A stretch of DNA of 24,328 nucleotides from JBGPHT01 sp041484525 (GTDB lineage: Bacteria > Acidobacteriota > Terriglobia > Bryobacterales > Bryobacteraceae). The number at the start of each line of letters is the position of its first letter. Within the stretch, counting starts at the first letter, position 1. Below, piece by piece: positions 6,858-13,583 of this stretch. The DNA is taken from positions 1-24,328 of the forward strand of contig JBGPHT010000113.1 of NCBI GenBank assembly GCA_041484525.1, read 5' to 3'. The notes under the pieces are model-generated. The model did not search any database. It was not told the DNA's origin and saw only the letters and a list, made by a program, of their open reading frames with translations. The position numbers and the translations under genes were made by a program.

Positions 6858-7445
6858 ATGATGCTGTTACCTCTACTACTAGCCATTCACGCGCCGGAAG
6901 CCGACGCGGACCTGGTCGACCGGCTCCAGCACCGCGATCCGCAGGCGCTGGCGCAGTTGTACGATCGCTACGGCCGCGTGACGTACTCCCTGATTCTGCG
7001 CGTGGTGCGCGATACCGGCGTGGCGGAGGACCTGGTGCAGGAGACGTTCCTGCGCGTCTGGAACCGGGTCCAGGGATTCAATGCGGAGAAGGGATCGATC
7101 GGTCCGTGGCTACTCGCGGTGGCGCGCAATCGCGCCATCGATTACCTGCGCTCGGCCACCGGCCGCCAGCGCAACGCCCTCGAGTTCGAGGAGAACGAGC
7201 ATCCCGCGCTCTACACCGACATGGAACGGGACCTGCTGCTGGCGGACGAAGCGCGGCGGGTGAAGGTGGCCATGCAGAAGCTCTCGCCGAACCAGCGGCA
7301 GGCGATCGAGCTGGCATACTTCGAGGGGCTCTCTCAAACGGAAATGGCGGAGCGGATGGGCCAGCCGCTCGGCACGGTCAAGACCTGGGTGCGCACGGCC
7401 TTGAAGAATCTGCGCGATGAACTGGGTGCGGCGGTGTCGGCATGA
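6858..7445 (+). CDS. ECF-family RNA polymerase sigma factor
   Basis: A 195-residue group IV sigma factor that directs RNA polymerase to a small regulon. Region 2 spans about residues 22-90: DPQALAQLYDRYGRVTYSLI, then DLVQETFLRVWNRV and the IGPWLLAVARNRAIDYLR stretch that contacts the -10 element. Region 4 is at about 135-190, with LSPNQRQAIELAYFEGLSQ and a helix-turn-helix ending GTVKTWVRTALKNLR that reads the -35. Length and layout are like SigK-type factors partnered with RskA proteins. The GGAG at 6846-6849 supports ATG 6858 (ATG 6861 is also possible). The stop overlaps the anti-sigma start by 4 bp, typical of a sigma/anti-sigma pair made in fixed ratio. Confidence 0.95.
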   Translation: MMLLPLLLAIHAPEADADLVDRLQHRDPQALAQLYDRYGRVTYSLILRVVRDTGVAEDLVQETFLRVWNRVQGFNAEKGSIGPWLLAVARNRAIDYLRSATGRQRNALEFEENEHPALYTDMERDLLLADEARRVKVAMQKLSPNQRQAIELAYFEGLSQTEMAERMGQPLGTVKTWVRTALKNLRDELGAAVSA

Positions 7446-8188
7446 AATGCGAAGAACTCCGCGAATGTTATGAATTGTACGCGATGGGCGTGGCCGATGA
7501 GCCGGAGCGGAGCGAGATCCGCGACCACCTGAATCGCGGATGCGAGGTCTGTATGGCGGAAATGAAGCGGGCGCGGACCATCACCGCGCTGTTGGGCGTA
7601 AGCGTGGCGGACGCAGCGCCTTCACCCAAACTGCGGCGGCGCATTCTGGCATCGGTGGGTTACGAGCATCGGTCCTTCGGATGGGCGCCCGCGTGGGCGG
7701 CGGTGGCCGCGCTCGGCGTGTTTGGCGCGATCTACTTCAGCGCCCGGGAGCGCGGATTCGCCGAAGAGGCCGTGCGCCTGCGGAACCAGTTGCGCCAGCA
7801 GACTATCGAATTGACGCAGCTCACCGAAGCGTTCGCGATTCTGAGCGCGCCCGACACGAAGGAAGTTTCGTTCGGTGAGGAGACGCCGAAACCCAAGGGG
7901 AAGGTGTTCGTGCATCCGTCGTACGGCGTGCTGCTGATTGCGTCGAGCTTGCCTCCGGCGCCCGCAGGCAAGCTCTACGAGATGTGGATCATTCCCAAAA
8001 CCGGCAAGCCGGCGCGGGCGGGAATGTTTCAGTCGACGGGCGACGGCAGCGCCATGCACATGCAGCACGGGGCTGTGGATCCGGACGCGACTGGCGCCGT
8101 AGCCGTGACGCTCGAGAACGAAGGCGGCGCGGATCAGCCGACATCCCAGCCGTTGATCGTGGCGCAGTTGGTGCGGAGAGGGTTCTAG
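7442..8188 (+). CDS. RskA-type anti-sigma factor
   Basis: A 248-residue single-pass membrane protein that should hold the co-encoded sigma factor inactive at the membrane. The N-terminal ~75 residues form the anti-sigma domain with a zinc-site-like HLNRGCEVC (His-x4-Cys-x2-Cys; classical ZAS proteins have His-x3-Cys). One membrane helix follows near residues 80-100 (AWAAVAALGVFGAIYF), then a short coiled coil (LRNQLRQQTIELTQLTEAF) and an extracytoplasmic RskA C-terminal domain with GKLYEMWIIPKTGKPARAG. Release of the sigma factor would be by regulated proteolysis or redox change in related systems; the signal here is unknown. The ATGA overlap with the sigma gene fixes the start. Confidence 0.92.
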   Translation: MKCEELRECYELYAMGVADEPERSEIRDHLNRGCEVCMAEMKRARTITALLGVSVADAAPSPKLRRRILASVGYEHRSFGWAPAWAAVAALGVFGAIYFSARERGFAEEAVRLRNQLRQQTIELTQLTEAFAILSAPDTKEVSFGEETPKPKGKVFVHPSYGVLLIASSLPPAPAGKLYEMWIIPKTGKPARAGMFQSTGDGSAMHMQHGAVDPDATGAVAVTLENEGGADQPTSQPLIVAQLVRRGF

Positions 8189-8198
8189 GTCAGGCCGC

Positions 8199-8600
8199 TC
8201 AGTGCGGCGCGGGCTGGTAAGCCGGCCTCACGAAGAGCGCCTGCGTTTCCGGCTTCGTCAGCGCCCAGAGTCCATAGATCCCGAGGGCGGTGCCGATCGG
8301 AATGTGGATCAGTTCCAGTGCGGAAATCACGATCATGAACACGCGCGACCACGGCGCCAGTCGAAGCAGGCCGATGCCGCCGATCAGGCCCGGCAGCGAA
8401 ACCACCAGCACGATGACCGCGATAATGCCGCCGATGCCGCCGAGAATCGGTACCGCGAGCGCGGCGTCGGGCGACTGATCCGTCATCCCCGCGATGCCCG
8501 CTAGTCCGCCGAAGATTATTAGAATGATGCCGGCGCCGAGCACACCCAGGCAGCCGAGAACGACGTGCAGAATCCCCAGCAGCTTCACGTGACTATCCAT
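8199..8600 (-). CDS. Small multi-pass membrane protein downstream of the sheath fusion
   Basis: A 133-residue, strongly hydrophobic protein with about four membrane helices: near residues 7-35 (LHVVLGCLGVLGAGIILIIF), 48-70 (ILGGIGGIIAVIVLVV), 70-85 and 90-115 (FMIVISALELIHIPIGTALG). Helices are Gly/Ile-rich and loops are short. No enzymatic motif was seen and the family is not recognised. A Shine-Dalgarno GGGAGG sits just before the ATG at 8600, inside the 9-bp gap after the stop of the TssBC fusion, so both genes are almost certainly one transcript. Whether it has a role with the sheath protein, for example as a membrane anchor, is unproven. Its end is convergent with the anti-sigma gene, 10 bp away. 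Confidence 0.8.
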   Translation of the reverse strand: MDSHVKLLGILHVVLGCLGVLGAGIILIIFGGLAGIAGMTDQSPDAALAVPILGGIGGIIAVIVLVVSLPGLIGGIGLLRLAPWSRVFMIVISALELIHIPIGTALGIYGLWALTKPETQALFVRPAYQPAPH

Positions 8601-8609
8601 AAGTCCTCC

Positions 8610-9932
8610 CTAAATCCACCGGCCGGCCAGGGGCGCCGCCGGCTCCGCAATCGATTGGAACCGCACTAGCCGCACGCGGTCCGTCGCCTTGATTGACGCC
8701 AACGGCATGAAGCCGCGATCCAGCAGAAGCTCCGCCGCATCCTCCGTCAGCCACACCTCGGCGCACGGCTTCAACTCCGACTGTCCATCGGTTTTGTATA
8801 CATGAAGCGGCAGCCCCGCGATCTCATCGATCGCGCCGGGCCGCATCGACCAGCCATATTGCGCGAAGGCCTCTCCCAACAGGTATGCGCACGCCACCGC
8901 CGGGTGGCCCCAGAGGTAGCGCTCGTGCTCGGGAGGCGATGGCATCTCTTCGAACGCGAAGCTCTCGGTAGAGTCAGTTGCCTTGCCATAGGGCAGCCGC
9001 AGCAGGAAGCGCGGCAGCGCAAGTCCGACCCAGCGAGCATCAGTCGACTGGCGCAGATCGGAAAAGACGCGCGTCAGCCCCACCACGCCGGCTGCGAGAC
9101 CGGCGATGAAAGGCGCCCCCGCACCGCGCGCCACGGCCGCGATCCGGGTAAGCGCCGGTTCATCGTCCGGGCCGAAATCGTATAGCCCTGCGATGACAGC
9201 CCACGGTTCGCCTCCGGGCGTGCCAGTGCCATCTGTAATGACCGCGCGCTCGAGATCGATCAGGCCGGCCGGACCGGCGAGGTCGCGCTGCGGCAGATCG
9301 ATGAGCGAGATCTTCAGATCTTCCCCGGTCTCCAGCCGGCGGATGAGGAAGAACAGTCCGCGCCATGCCGCCTCGAGCGCCTGGAATTTGGGATGGTGCA
9401 GCAAAGCACGCATTTGGACAGTTCGGGCCGCATCGCGCTGAGCGGTTCGCACAGCCTCGCTTGGATCCGGCTTCGGCACGGTGTGCGGCGCGACGAGTTC
9501 GTCGATCATCCGGTTCCAGTCGTTCTGCGGTGCCGCAGCGGCCGCGGGCGCCGCCGCTTCTCCCATCATCTGACGCAGCAGTTCCGCGCCCGAGATGGGC
9601 GGTGCAGCGGGCGGCTCGGGGCGTTGCGGCTGCGCTTGCGGCTCCGGCAAATGCCGAACGATCCAGTCGGGATGAAAATCGTCCAGCTCGCGAAAACGCA
9701 GCGCCACTTCCTGTCCGCCAACGGGCAGACGCAGCTCCGGCCCCAGCAGGCTCAGCACTTCATCGAAATTGTCGCGGTCCACGGGAATCGGCCGGCGGTT
9801 GCGTCCGGCGCCGCCGCTGAAATCGCCCGCCACCAGAATGCGGAACGGCGATTCGGGTGCGATGCGCCGCACCGGTTCGGGCTGTTCGCTTACGTCGATC
9901 TGAACCGAGGCCAGGGTGCTGCTACGTGACAT
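8610..9932 (-). CDS. TssB-TssC fused contractile-sheath protein (type VI secretion-like)
   Basis: A 440-residue protein. The N-terminal ~75 residues resemble TssB/VipA: FRILVAGDFSGG, then RRPIPVDRDNFDEVLSLLGP and FRELDDFHPDWI. A Pro/Ala/Gln-rich linker (about 80-125) leads to a TssC/VipB-like part: LLHHPKFQALEAAWRGLFFL, LKISLIDLPQRDL, then AYLLGEAFAQYGWS, EIAGLPLHVY and a C-terminal GFMPLASIKATDRVRLVRFQS. In ordinary type VI systems TssB and TssC are separate subunits that build the contracting sheath; here both are in one chain and the total is shorter than TssC alone usually is. No other secretion gene is in view. The ATG at 9932 is preferred because the upstream one at 10004 would overlap the arsR promoter and adds a low-complexity N-terminus. 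Confidence 0.85.
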   Translation of the reverse strand: MSRSSTLASVQIDVSEQPEPVRRIAPESPFRILVAGDFSGGAGRNRRPIPVDRDNFDEVLSLLGPELRLPVGGQEVALRFRELDDFHPDWIVRHLPEPQAQPQRPEPPAAPPISGAELLRQMMGEAAAPAAAAAPQNDWNRMIDELVAPHTVPKPDPSEAVRTAQRDAARTVQMRALLHHPKFQALEAAWRGLFFLIRRLETGEDLKISLIDLPQRDLAGPAGLIDLERAVITDGTGTPGGEPWAVIAGLYDFGPDDEPALTRIAAVARGAGAPFIAGLAAGVVGLTRVFSDLRQSTDARWVGLALPRFLLRLPYGKATDSTESFAFEEMPSPPEHERYLWGHPAVACAYLLGEAFAQYGWSMRPGAIDEIAGLPLHVYKTDGQSELKPCAEVWLTEDAAELLLDRGFMPLASIKATDRVRLVRFQSIAEPAAPLAGRWI

Positions 9933-9997
9933 GGCTCTTGAAACTGTAGCGCACGAACCCATGGGTGGCAATCCAGGCAACCGATCTTCGAATTTTC

Positions 9998-10027
9998 TTG
10001 ACATTTAAGAATAAACTTAAGTATCAT
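9998..10027 (+). promoter_or_regulatory. Promoter of the arsR operon with palindromic operator in the spacer
   Basis: A perfect -35 box TTGACA (9998-10003) is separated by 18 bp from TATCAT (10022-10027, 5 of 6). Within the spacer an inverted repeat TTAAG (10005-10009) - 6 bp - CTTAA (10016-10020) is placed where a bound dimer would block polymerase, as expected for autorepression by an ArsR-type regulator. The predicted start of transcription (about 10034) is very close to the GTG start. Confidence 0.75.
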
Positions 10028-10042
10028 CGAACGGGAACAACA

Positions 10043-10366
10043 GTGGCACGTCCTCCCGTGACCGTAGATGTATTTCGAGCCATCGCAGACCCGACGCGGC
10101 GCGAACTCCTGGACCGGCTGCGCGCGGGCGAATTGACCGTGATGGTGCTGGCCGAATCGTTCCACATGAGTCTGCCGGCAGTTTCGCAGCACTTGAAAGT
10201 GTTGCGCGAGGCCGGCCTGGTCGAGGAAGAGCGGCAGGGCCGGTATCATGTCTACCGCCTGGTTCCCGGGCCCCTTAAGGAAGTGGCGGACTGGGCGGAT
10301 CGATACGAGCGGTTCTGGAAGACACGCCTGAAGAAGTTGGGCGATTACCTGGAGCGACATTCATGA
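10043..10366 (+). CDS. ArsR-family transcriptional regulator
   Basis: A 107-residue winged-helix repressor. It opens TVDVFRAIADPTRRELLDRL, the common start of the subgroup that accompanies SRPBCC/AHSA1 genes; the recognition helix is in MSLPAVSQHLKVLREAGLV and the wing in EERQGRYHVYRL. There are no metal-binding cysteines (no CxC in the alpha3 helix), so it should not be a metal sensor. The start is taken as GTG 10043, just upstream of the conserved domain; GTG 10058 is an alternative, and the longer frame from 9965 would run through the promoter. Its stop overlaps the next start by 4 bp, and it probably represses its own operon through the palindrome between the promoter boxes. Confidence 0.9.
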   Translation: MARPPVTVDVFRAIADPTRRELLDRLRAGELTVMVLAESFHMSLPAVSQHLKVLREAGLVEEERQGRYHVYRLVPGPLKEVADWADRYERFWKTRLKKLGDYLERHS

Positions 10367-10830
10367 AACGAGACATCCACCTCGAAGAAACGTATCCGTT
10401 CCCTCCCGAACGCGTTTGGACCGCGCTCACCGACAGCGCCGCGATTGCAGACTGGCTCATGCCTAACAATTTCGCGCCGAAGCTGGGGCACCGGTTCCAG
10501 TTTCATACCAAGCCGCAGCCCGGGTTCGACGGCATCGTGAACTGCGAGGTGATCGAGCTGGAACCGCCGCGACGCCTGGCCTTCACCTGGGCGGGCGGCG
10601 GTATCCAGACGGTGGCCCGCTTTGTACTGGAGCCGGTGGCCGGCGGCACGCTGCTGAAGTTCGAACACACAGGATTCCGCGGCCCGCGCGCGATGATGGT
10701 GAGTTTCATCCTGGGCAGCGGCTGGAAGAGCAAAATCCTTCCGAAGAATTTGCCTGAGTGCGTGGCGCGCGTTTCCGAAGAGGGATACCGCCCACTAGCC
10801 GCGGACGGGCTGGAAAGAAAGTGCGGGTGA
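10363..10830 (+). CDS. SRPBCC (AHSA1-type) domain protein
   Basis: A 155-residue protein with the START/Bet v1-like fold. The opening IHLEETYPFPPERVWTALTD and the following AIADWLMPN are typical of the AHSA1 subgroup, as are FDGIVNCEVIELEPPRRLAF with TWAGG and a strand ending GTLLKFEHTGF. These small proteins bind hydrophobic ligands in a central cavity; the ligand here is unknown. Translational coupling with the ArsR gene upstream (ATGA) and with the DinB-type gene 2 bp downstream makes the very common ArsR-SRPBCC-DinB arrangement. The C-terminal ~20 residues after the fold are not distinctive. Confidence 0.9.
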   Translation: MKRDIHLEETYPFPPERVWTALTDSAAIADWLMPNNFAPKLGHRFQFHTKPQPGFDGIVNCEVIELEPPRRLAFTWAGGGIQTVARFVLEPVAGGTLLKFEHTGFRGPRAMMVSFILGSGWKSKILPKNLPECVARVSEEGYRPLAADGLERKCG

Positions 10831-10832
10831 AC

Positions 10833-11374
10833 ATGAAGACCATCGGCGTTCTGCTATTGATGATGTCTGGCGTTCCCGCCGGGGCGGCTACCGGATTCCG
10901 TGAGGAGTTCCTGGCGCAACTGGATGAGCTGCAGACCAAGGCCGTGGCACTGGCAAAGGCGATCCCGCAGGAAAAGTACGCTTGGCGGCCGGGCGAAGGT
11001 GTGCGGTCCACGAGCGAAGTGCTGCTGCATATCGCCAGCTCCAATTTCGTGTATGCCTTGTTCCTCGGCGTGCGCCCGCCTGCGGACGCCCAATTGGGAC
11101 GGGACGCTCATGCCTGGGAGACCTCGACCGTGGACCGCGAGAAGATCGTGAAGTTGCTCGAACAATCGTTCGAGAGGATGCGCCAGGCGGCCGTGAAGGC
11201 ATCGGATGACGACCTCGATCGTCTGGCGAAGATCCCGAACTTCAACGGTTCTCTCGCGCCGCCCTGTTCAAGGCTGCCGGACACCTGCACGAGCACCTGG
11301 GCCAACTGATTGCCTATGCCCGCGTGGTCGGGATCGCGCCGCCCTTCGGCTCGACCGATCGCAAGTTACAATAG
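10833..11374 (+). pseudogene. DinB-family protein, frameshifted near its C-terminus
   Basis: Starting at ATG 10833, a signal peptide (MKTIGVLLLMMSGVPAGAAT) precedes a DinB-type four-helix domain: FLAQLDELQTKAVALAKAIP, YAWRPGEGVRSTSEVLLHIAS with the expected metal-site His, then an acidic helix. The open frame ends at 11309 with an unnatural tail after KIPNFNG. In the -1 frame from about 11245 the normal end of the family appears, LFKAAGHLHEHLGQLIAYAR and on to a TAG at 11372-11374, including the last metal-binding histidines. A single base lost near 11240-11260 explains this. Either the gene is recently inactivated or the assembly has an error. Members bind a divalent metal and are often thiol- or damage-related; the exact role is unknown. 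Confidence 0.8.
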
Positions 11375-11380
11375 CGGGAC

Positions 11381-12139
11381 GTGACCAAATACATTCGCTA
11401 TTCTTCCGGCTCGGGCTCCTCCTACGGCATCCTCGATGGCGACACTGTGCGCGAGATCCGCGGCGACCTCTTTGGCAGCCCCACTGAAACCGGCGTCACC
11501 CGGAAACTCTCAGAGGTGAAGCTGCTCTACCCATGCCAGCCGACGAAAATACTGGCGGTAGGTCTCAATTACAAAAGCCATCTCGGCAGCCGGCCGCAGC
11601 CCGATGCGCCGGGCATGTTCTACAAGCCCATTTCAGCGTTGCAGGATCCCGATGGTCCAATCGTCATTCCGCGCGATGCGAGCGAGGTCCATTCGGAAGG
11701 CGAGCTGGTGGTGGTGATCGGCCGGCAAGTGCGGAACGCTTCGAAGGAGGAGGCGCGCGACGCCATCTTCGGCGTGACCTGCGGCAACGATGTGAGCGAG
11801 CGCAACTGGCAGCACGGCGAAAAGAAGGACCTGCAATGGTGGCGAGCCAAAGGGTCGGATACCTTCGCGCCGCTGGGGCCGGCGATCCTGGCGGGCGCCG
11901 GCTACGGCAATCTGATGCTGCAAACGCGGATGAACGGCGAAGTGGTGCAGAAACAATCCACGTCAGATCTGATTTTCGATTGCCCGGCGATTGTGAGATG
12001 GGTGAGCACTTGGGTAACCCTGATGCCCGGCGACGTGATCTACACCGGAACGCCGGGGAATACGCGCCGTATGTCGCCAGGCGACGTGGTGGAAGTGGAG
12101 ATCGAGGGCATCGGAACTCTGCGCAACCCGGTTCAGTAA
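11381..12139 (+). CDS. Fumarylacetoacetate hydrolase-family protein
   Basis: A 252-residue enzyme of the FAH superfamily, which cleaves or isomerises beta-diketo acids with a divalent metal (fumarylpyruvate, acylpyruvate, 2-hydroxy-hepta-2,4-diene-dioate). The variable N-terminal region is ~50 residues, then the core: KILAVGLNYKSHL, MFYKPISALQDP, HSEGELVVVIG with the metal ligands E106 and E108, and GNDVSERNWQ with the third ligand D137. The substrate loop KGSDTFAPLGP and C-terminal MPGDVIYTGTPG complete the active site, so it should be catalytic. The substrate cannot be told from sequence. The GTG start at 11381 is 6 bp after the DinB stop and may belong to the same transcript. Its last 177 bp overlap the convergent DUF1634 frame. 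Confidence 0.9.
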   Translation: MTKYIRYSSGSGSSYGILDGDTVREIRGDLFGSPTETGVTRKLSEVKLLYPCQPTKILAVGLNYKSHLGSRPQPDAPGMFYKPISALQDPDGPIVIPRDASEVHSEGELVVVIGRQVRNASKEEARDAIFGVTCGNDVSERNWQHGEKKDLQWWRAKGSDTFAPLGPAILAGAGYGNLMLQTRMNGEVVQKQSTSDLIFDCPAIVRWVSTWVTLMPGDVIYTGTPGNTRRMSPGDVVEVEIEGIGTLRNPVQ

Positions 12140-12466
12140 CAACCCCGCTGCGATACTATACAGCAGGACTGCCAGCACCACTGCCGAGATCGCGACGAAC
12201 ATCCGGTCCCCCTCAAGCGCGAATGCGACGAGCGCGAAGATCACACGCGCCACCGGCGTTGCGATCAGGATCAGCAGTCCCGCCAGGATCAACGATTGCG
12301 GACCATCGAGCCCGCCCGCCTGCCGATGGAAGCTGCGATAATCCGCCGTGGCCATGCCGTTCACCGCCAGGTACCACACGCCACCTGCGAGTACGACGGC
12401 GGCGGCCAGCGATACACCGGCCCAAAGCAGTTTGCCGATGATCTGTTCCAGGCGGTCGTCCGTCAT
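11963..12466 (-). CDS. DUF1634 membrane protein with unusually long C-terminus
   Basis: Starting MTDDRLEQIIGKLLWAGV, this protein has three membrane helices in its first ~110 residues (AGVSLAAAVVLAGGVWYLA, then LILAGLLILIATPVARVIFA and MFVAISAVVLAVLLYSIAA). This matches DUF1634, commonly found next to TauE/SafE permeases, and is translationally coupled with one here (ATGA at 12463-12466). The ordinary domain ends near residue 112; the frame then continues about 55 residues antisense to the FAH gene, with a His/Arg-rich, non-hydrophobic composition, to TGA at 11963. That tail is likely read-through after loss of the normal stop. The DUF1634 protein may assist the permease, but its function is not known. 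Confidence 0.8.
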   Translation of the reverse strand: MTDDRLEQIIGKLLWAGVSLAAAVVLAGGVWYLAVNGMATADYRSFHRQAGGLDGPQSLILAGLLILIATPVARVIFALVAFALEGDRMFVAISAVVLAVLLYSIAAGLLLNRVAQSSDALDLHFHHVAWRHTARIPRRSGVDHVAGHQGYPSAHPSHNRRAIENQI

Positions 12467-13299
12467 TTCAGCCCCCCGCTGACGCCGGTGTAGATCATCT
12501 CCGCGGCCATTATGGCGATGACACCGGCAAAGATCAGCCGCAGACCACGCGTGCGCGCGCCGATCAATTGCCGCGCGCCGGCGAGCGATCCCGTTAGCAC
12601 GCCGAGCATCACGGGCATAGCCAGGGCCGGGTCGATGTAGCCGCGGCTGAGATAGATGCCCGCACTCGCGGCCGCCGTTACTCCGATCATGAAGTTGCTG
12701 GTAGTGGTGGAAACTTTGAAGGGGATCCGCATGACCCGGTCCATCGCGATCACCTTCATGGCTCCCGAACCGATTCCCAGCAGTCCGGAGAGCAGGCCCG
12801 CGCCGAACATCAGACCGAGGCCCGTCTTCACGCGGTGCACATGGTACGGCGTGGCGCCGGCGGGCCCGGGAAAACTCGAGTCGAGCTTCAACCTCGTGGC
12901 CAGTGGGTCGGGCTCGGCTGCGAAGAGGGACTCGAGGGTACGCAGCGACTGCCATGCCGAATACAGGAGAACCAGGCCGAAGATGACGGCGATCGAGTTG
13001 CCGGGAACGACCGCCGTGAGATGGGCTCCCCCGACCGCTCCCAATGTCGTCGCGATCTCGAGAAACATTCCCACCCGGATATTGGAGAGGCCTTCCCGCA
13101 CATACGCCGCCGCCGCGCCCGAGGAAGTGGCGATGACGGACACCAGCGAAGCGCCCATCGCGTAATGAAGGTCGACACCCAAGAGCAGAGTCAGCACCGG
13201 CGTGACCACCACTCCGCCGCCCAATCCCGTGAGCGAGCCGAGGAAACCGGCTACCGCCGAAACGCCATATACCACGCCGGAGAATGCCAAAACGTTCAT
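12463..13299 (-). CDS. TauE/SafE-family sulfite/organosulfur exporter permease
   Basis: A 278-residue inner-membrane permease with about eight helices in two homologous halves. Each half opens with the glycine-rich family signature: GFLGSLTGLGGGVVVTPVLT near the N-terminus and GLLSGLLGIGSGAMKVIAMD after the central loop, followed by FKVSTTTSNFMIGVTAAAS. The hydrophilic centre holds HVHRVKTGLGLMFGAG. TauE/SafE proteins export sulfite, sulfoacetate or related anions, or move other small anions; the substrate here is unknown. The start is put at ATG 13299, in front of the first helix; a longer frame from 13410 would translate a palindromic leader. DUF1634 follows in the same operon. Confidence 0.9.
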   Translation of the reverse strand: MNVLAFSGVVYGVSAVAGFLGSLTGLGGGVVVTPVLTLLLGVDLHYAMGASLVSVIATSSGAAAAYVREGLSNIRVGMFLEIATTLGAVGGAHLTAVVPGNSIAVIFGLVLLYSAWQSLRTLESLFAAEPDPLATRLKLDSSFPGPAGATPYHVHRVKTGLGLMFGAGLLSGLLGIGSGAMKVIAMDRVMRIPFKVSTTTSNFMIGVTAAASAGIYLSRGYIDPALAMPVMLGVLTGSLAGARQLIGARTRGLRLIFAGVIAIMAAEMIYTGVSGGLK

Positions 13300-13337
13300 C
13301 ACGACCTGTTCCAGTGTTATCAGCTTGCGCGGCAGGC

Positions 13338-13401
13338 GGCAACGAAAAAGGGGCAGGTGCGTCACCTGCCCCTTTGCGGTGTTGTTGCCCGGGAGGCAAC
13401 A
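13338..13401 (-). promoter_or_regulatory. Leader of the tauE-type gene: nested palindromes with terminator-like hairpin
   Basis: A perfect 10-bp stem GGGGCAGGTG (13350-13359) / CACCTGCCCC (13363-13372) with a 3-nt loop is extended by AAA/TTT to 13 bp. On the minus strand it is followed by five T, so it looks like an intrinsic terminator placed about 50 bp before the ATG. GGCAAC occurs at 13338 and 13395, and GTTGCC at 13384: the middle copy can pair with either the outer (TGTTGCC/GGCAACA, 13383-13401) or the inner side, giving two exclusive folds. This suggests attenuation, or alternatively a REP-type dispersed palindrome. By eye it does not match a riboswitch class I know. Confidence 0.55.
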
Positions 13402-13545
13402 GCTATTCACTACAGGCTGATCCGCCCGGCGCCATGCGGGACGGTGTCAAACCCTCTTGTCCTTATCTTAGGGGGATATTTGGGCGATTCGACATACAAC
13501 ATATCCTGTATTTTCGATTCTATCCATGGGCAACGACAATAGTTG

Positions 13546-13564
13546 TATCGCGGCCGCCGCGATA
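13546..13564. promoter_or_regulatory. 19-bp perfect palindrome just upstream of the histidine kinase
   Basis: TATCGCGGC (13546-13554), one central C, and GCCGCGATA (13556-13564) form a perfect inverted repeat 20 bp before the GTG start. A second short palindrome (ACAA-TAG-TTGT) sits directly to its left. The location fits an operator for autoregulation or a leader hairpin that could restrict ribosome access. Confidence 0.5.
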
Positions 13565-13583
13565 CGGAGATAAGATCAAGGAC

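Noticed and set aside
8199..10004. A complete type VI secretion locus
   Set aside because: Only the sheath fusion is present; flanking genes are sigma/anti-sigma and an ArsR operon.
11963..13399. One long 478-codon minus-strand protein spanning DUF1634 and the permease region
   Set aside because: The upper part is out of frame with the permease; two coupled genes with ATGA explain the region better.
13338..13540. Known riboswitch (TPP, cobalamin, SAM, Moco, fluoride, ZTP) before the tauE-type gene
   Set aside because: None of the characteristic conserved cores was found by eye; only palindromes are present.
13284..13583. Histidine kinase extended upstream to 13284
   Set aside because: The extension translates the palindromic leader region and intergenic DNA; the first membrane helix begins just after GTG 13584.
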